A stretch of 35,004 nt of DNA, from the NCBI GenBank assembly GCA_028713495.1, contig JAQTOF010000005.1:1-35004 (forward strand), in the 5' to 3' direction. The notes below the pieces were generated by a model. The model saw only the letters and a list, made by a program, of their open reading frames with translations. It was not told where the DNA came from and did no database searches. Source of the stretch: Candidatus Iainarchaeum sp. GTDB taxonomy: Archaea > Micrarchaeota > Micrarchaeia > Anstonellales > Bilamarchaeaceae. Shown one piece after another: positions 34,099-35,004 of this stretch. Position numbers and translations under genes: made by a program. The stretch's first letter is position 1; every line of letters begins with the position of its first letter.

Positions 34099-35004
34099 TG
34101 GAGAAGATGAAGGTTTTCCTCAATCTGATGGGCAGCCATCATTCTGTCTACGCCGAGCTCCTAAAATATCCACCTGAAAACGTTAGCTACAGCTACCCTG
34201 AAACCAAAGGGCTCTACGGCCAGTCCTTCCGCCCCGACTCCCTAAGTAGGAAGGTCCTCAAGGCCATCTACTCGCCTCTTCCGGCGCTCTATTATGTGCG
34301 CGGGGCAGGCCATGCTGACCTTATCCACTCCACGAACAGCCTCATGCTTCTTAATAACAAAAATTGGGTGGTGGACACCGAGCATGTCGGCGGCTTCCTC
34401 CGGTTTCGCTCCGAGCGCTACAGTTCAGTATTTTACAAAAATATTATCTCGAGAATTTTGAGGAGGAATTCATGCAAGGGCATTCTCACATGGAGCGAAG
34501 CCGCAAAAAAGTCTCTCTCAGCCTATTTTGGTGACGCCTCCGCCATAATAAAAAAAACCCGGACAATCTACCCTGCCGTGCATCCATCAGATAAACCTAC
34601 GCAGAAGCCAAAGAAAAAATTTCGTTTTCTTTTCGTCAGTCGTCTGTTCTATGAAAAAGGAGGCCGTGAGATTCTCGAAGCATTCATGAAAACAAAGAAG
34701 AAAATCGACTGTTCGCTGACTTTCATCGGAAACGCTCCAGAAGAGTTCAGGAACAAATACTCCGCCCATGTGGACTTTGTGGAACCTCGGCTCAACCGCA
34801 CACAGATGGCAGAAACGTTTTCCAGACATCACGCGCTTGTTTTTCCGACTTATGCTGACACATTTGGCTTTGTAATACTTGAAGCGATGGCCGCCGGTTT
34901 GCCAGTAATAAGTACGAACGTCTTTTGTGTTCCAGAGCTGATTAAGGATGGTTCCTCAGGCATCGTTCTCGAGGCCCCCGTGAAATGGCACGACGAACAT
35001 TTTC
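34095..35004 (+). CDS. Glycosyltransferase family 4, truncated at window edge
   Basis: MMEKMKVFLNLMGSHHSVYAELL...KKKFRFLFVSRLFYEKGGREILEAFM...FVEPRLNRTQMAETFSRHHALVFPTYADTFGFVILEAMAAGLPVISTNVFCVPELIKDGSSGIVL; overlaps upstream stop (ATGATG). Confidence 0.9.
   Translation, partial: MMEKMKVFLNLMGSHHSVYAELLKYPPENVSYSYPETKGLYGQSFRPDSLSRKVLKAIYSPLPALYYVRGAGHADLIHSTNSLMLLNNKNWVVDTEHVGGFLRFRSERYSSVFYKNIISRILRRNSCKGILTWSEAAKKSLSAYFGDASAIIKKTRTIYPAVHPSDKPTQKPKKKFRFLFVSRLFYEKGGREILEAFMKTKKKIDCSLTFIGNAPEEFRNKYSAHVDFVEPRLNRTQMAETFSRHHALVFPTYADTFGFVILEAMAAGLPVISTNVFCVPELIKDGSSGIVLEAPVKWHDEHF

Noticed and set aside
1-35004. CRISPR array, rRNA genes, IS elements or integrase/att prophage structure
   Set aside because: No regularly spaced repeats, rRNA signatures or transposase/integrase motifs were seen; the 27.6/28.5 kb repeat is a two-copy promoter-proximal repeat only.

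Overview
This 35 kb window is archaeal chromosome and probably comes from a small-genome (DPANN/Micrarchaeota-like) lineage; that placement is inferred from gene content only. Evidence for Archaea: aIF5B, archaeal PheS, PurP, DtdA, a TRAM protein, FtsZ, many genes starting about 25 nt after a TTTTTAAAC-type TATA box, and a tRNA with an intron outside the anticodon loop. The left two thirds are housekeeping genes (infB, pyrG, purQ, vapBC, ftsZ, nadK, serA, ACT protein, purP, marC-like, pheS, dtdA, polyprenol kinase-like, PAP2) mixed with uncharacterised membrane and secreted proteins. From about 25.1 kb to the right edge there is a glycan/surface-glycosylation island: GT2, GT-C-like, SAM methyltransferase, flippase-like, NAD epimerase, several GT4 enzymes and WecB. 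The best leads are: (1) tRNA-Val(GAC) with an apparent D-loop intron; (2) a four-gene overlapping operon placing pheS among three uncharacterised membrane proteins, one with a membrane-spanning winged-helix-like architecture and one very rich in N-glycosylation sequons; (3) an 8-bp perfect inverted repeat overlapping an apparently bidirectional TATA element between vapBC and ftsZ; (4) a methyltransferase cassette bracketed by an imperfect promoter-proximal direct repeat; (5) a 740-aa protein with an uncharacterised internal repeat. No CRISPR array, rRNA or IS element was seen. All homology calls are by motif recognition; no searches were run.
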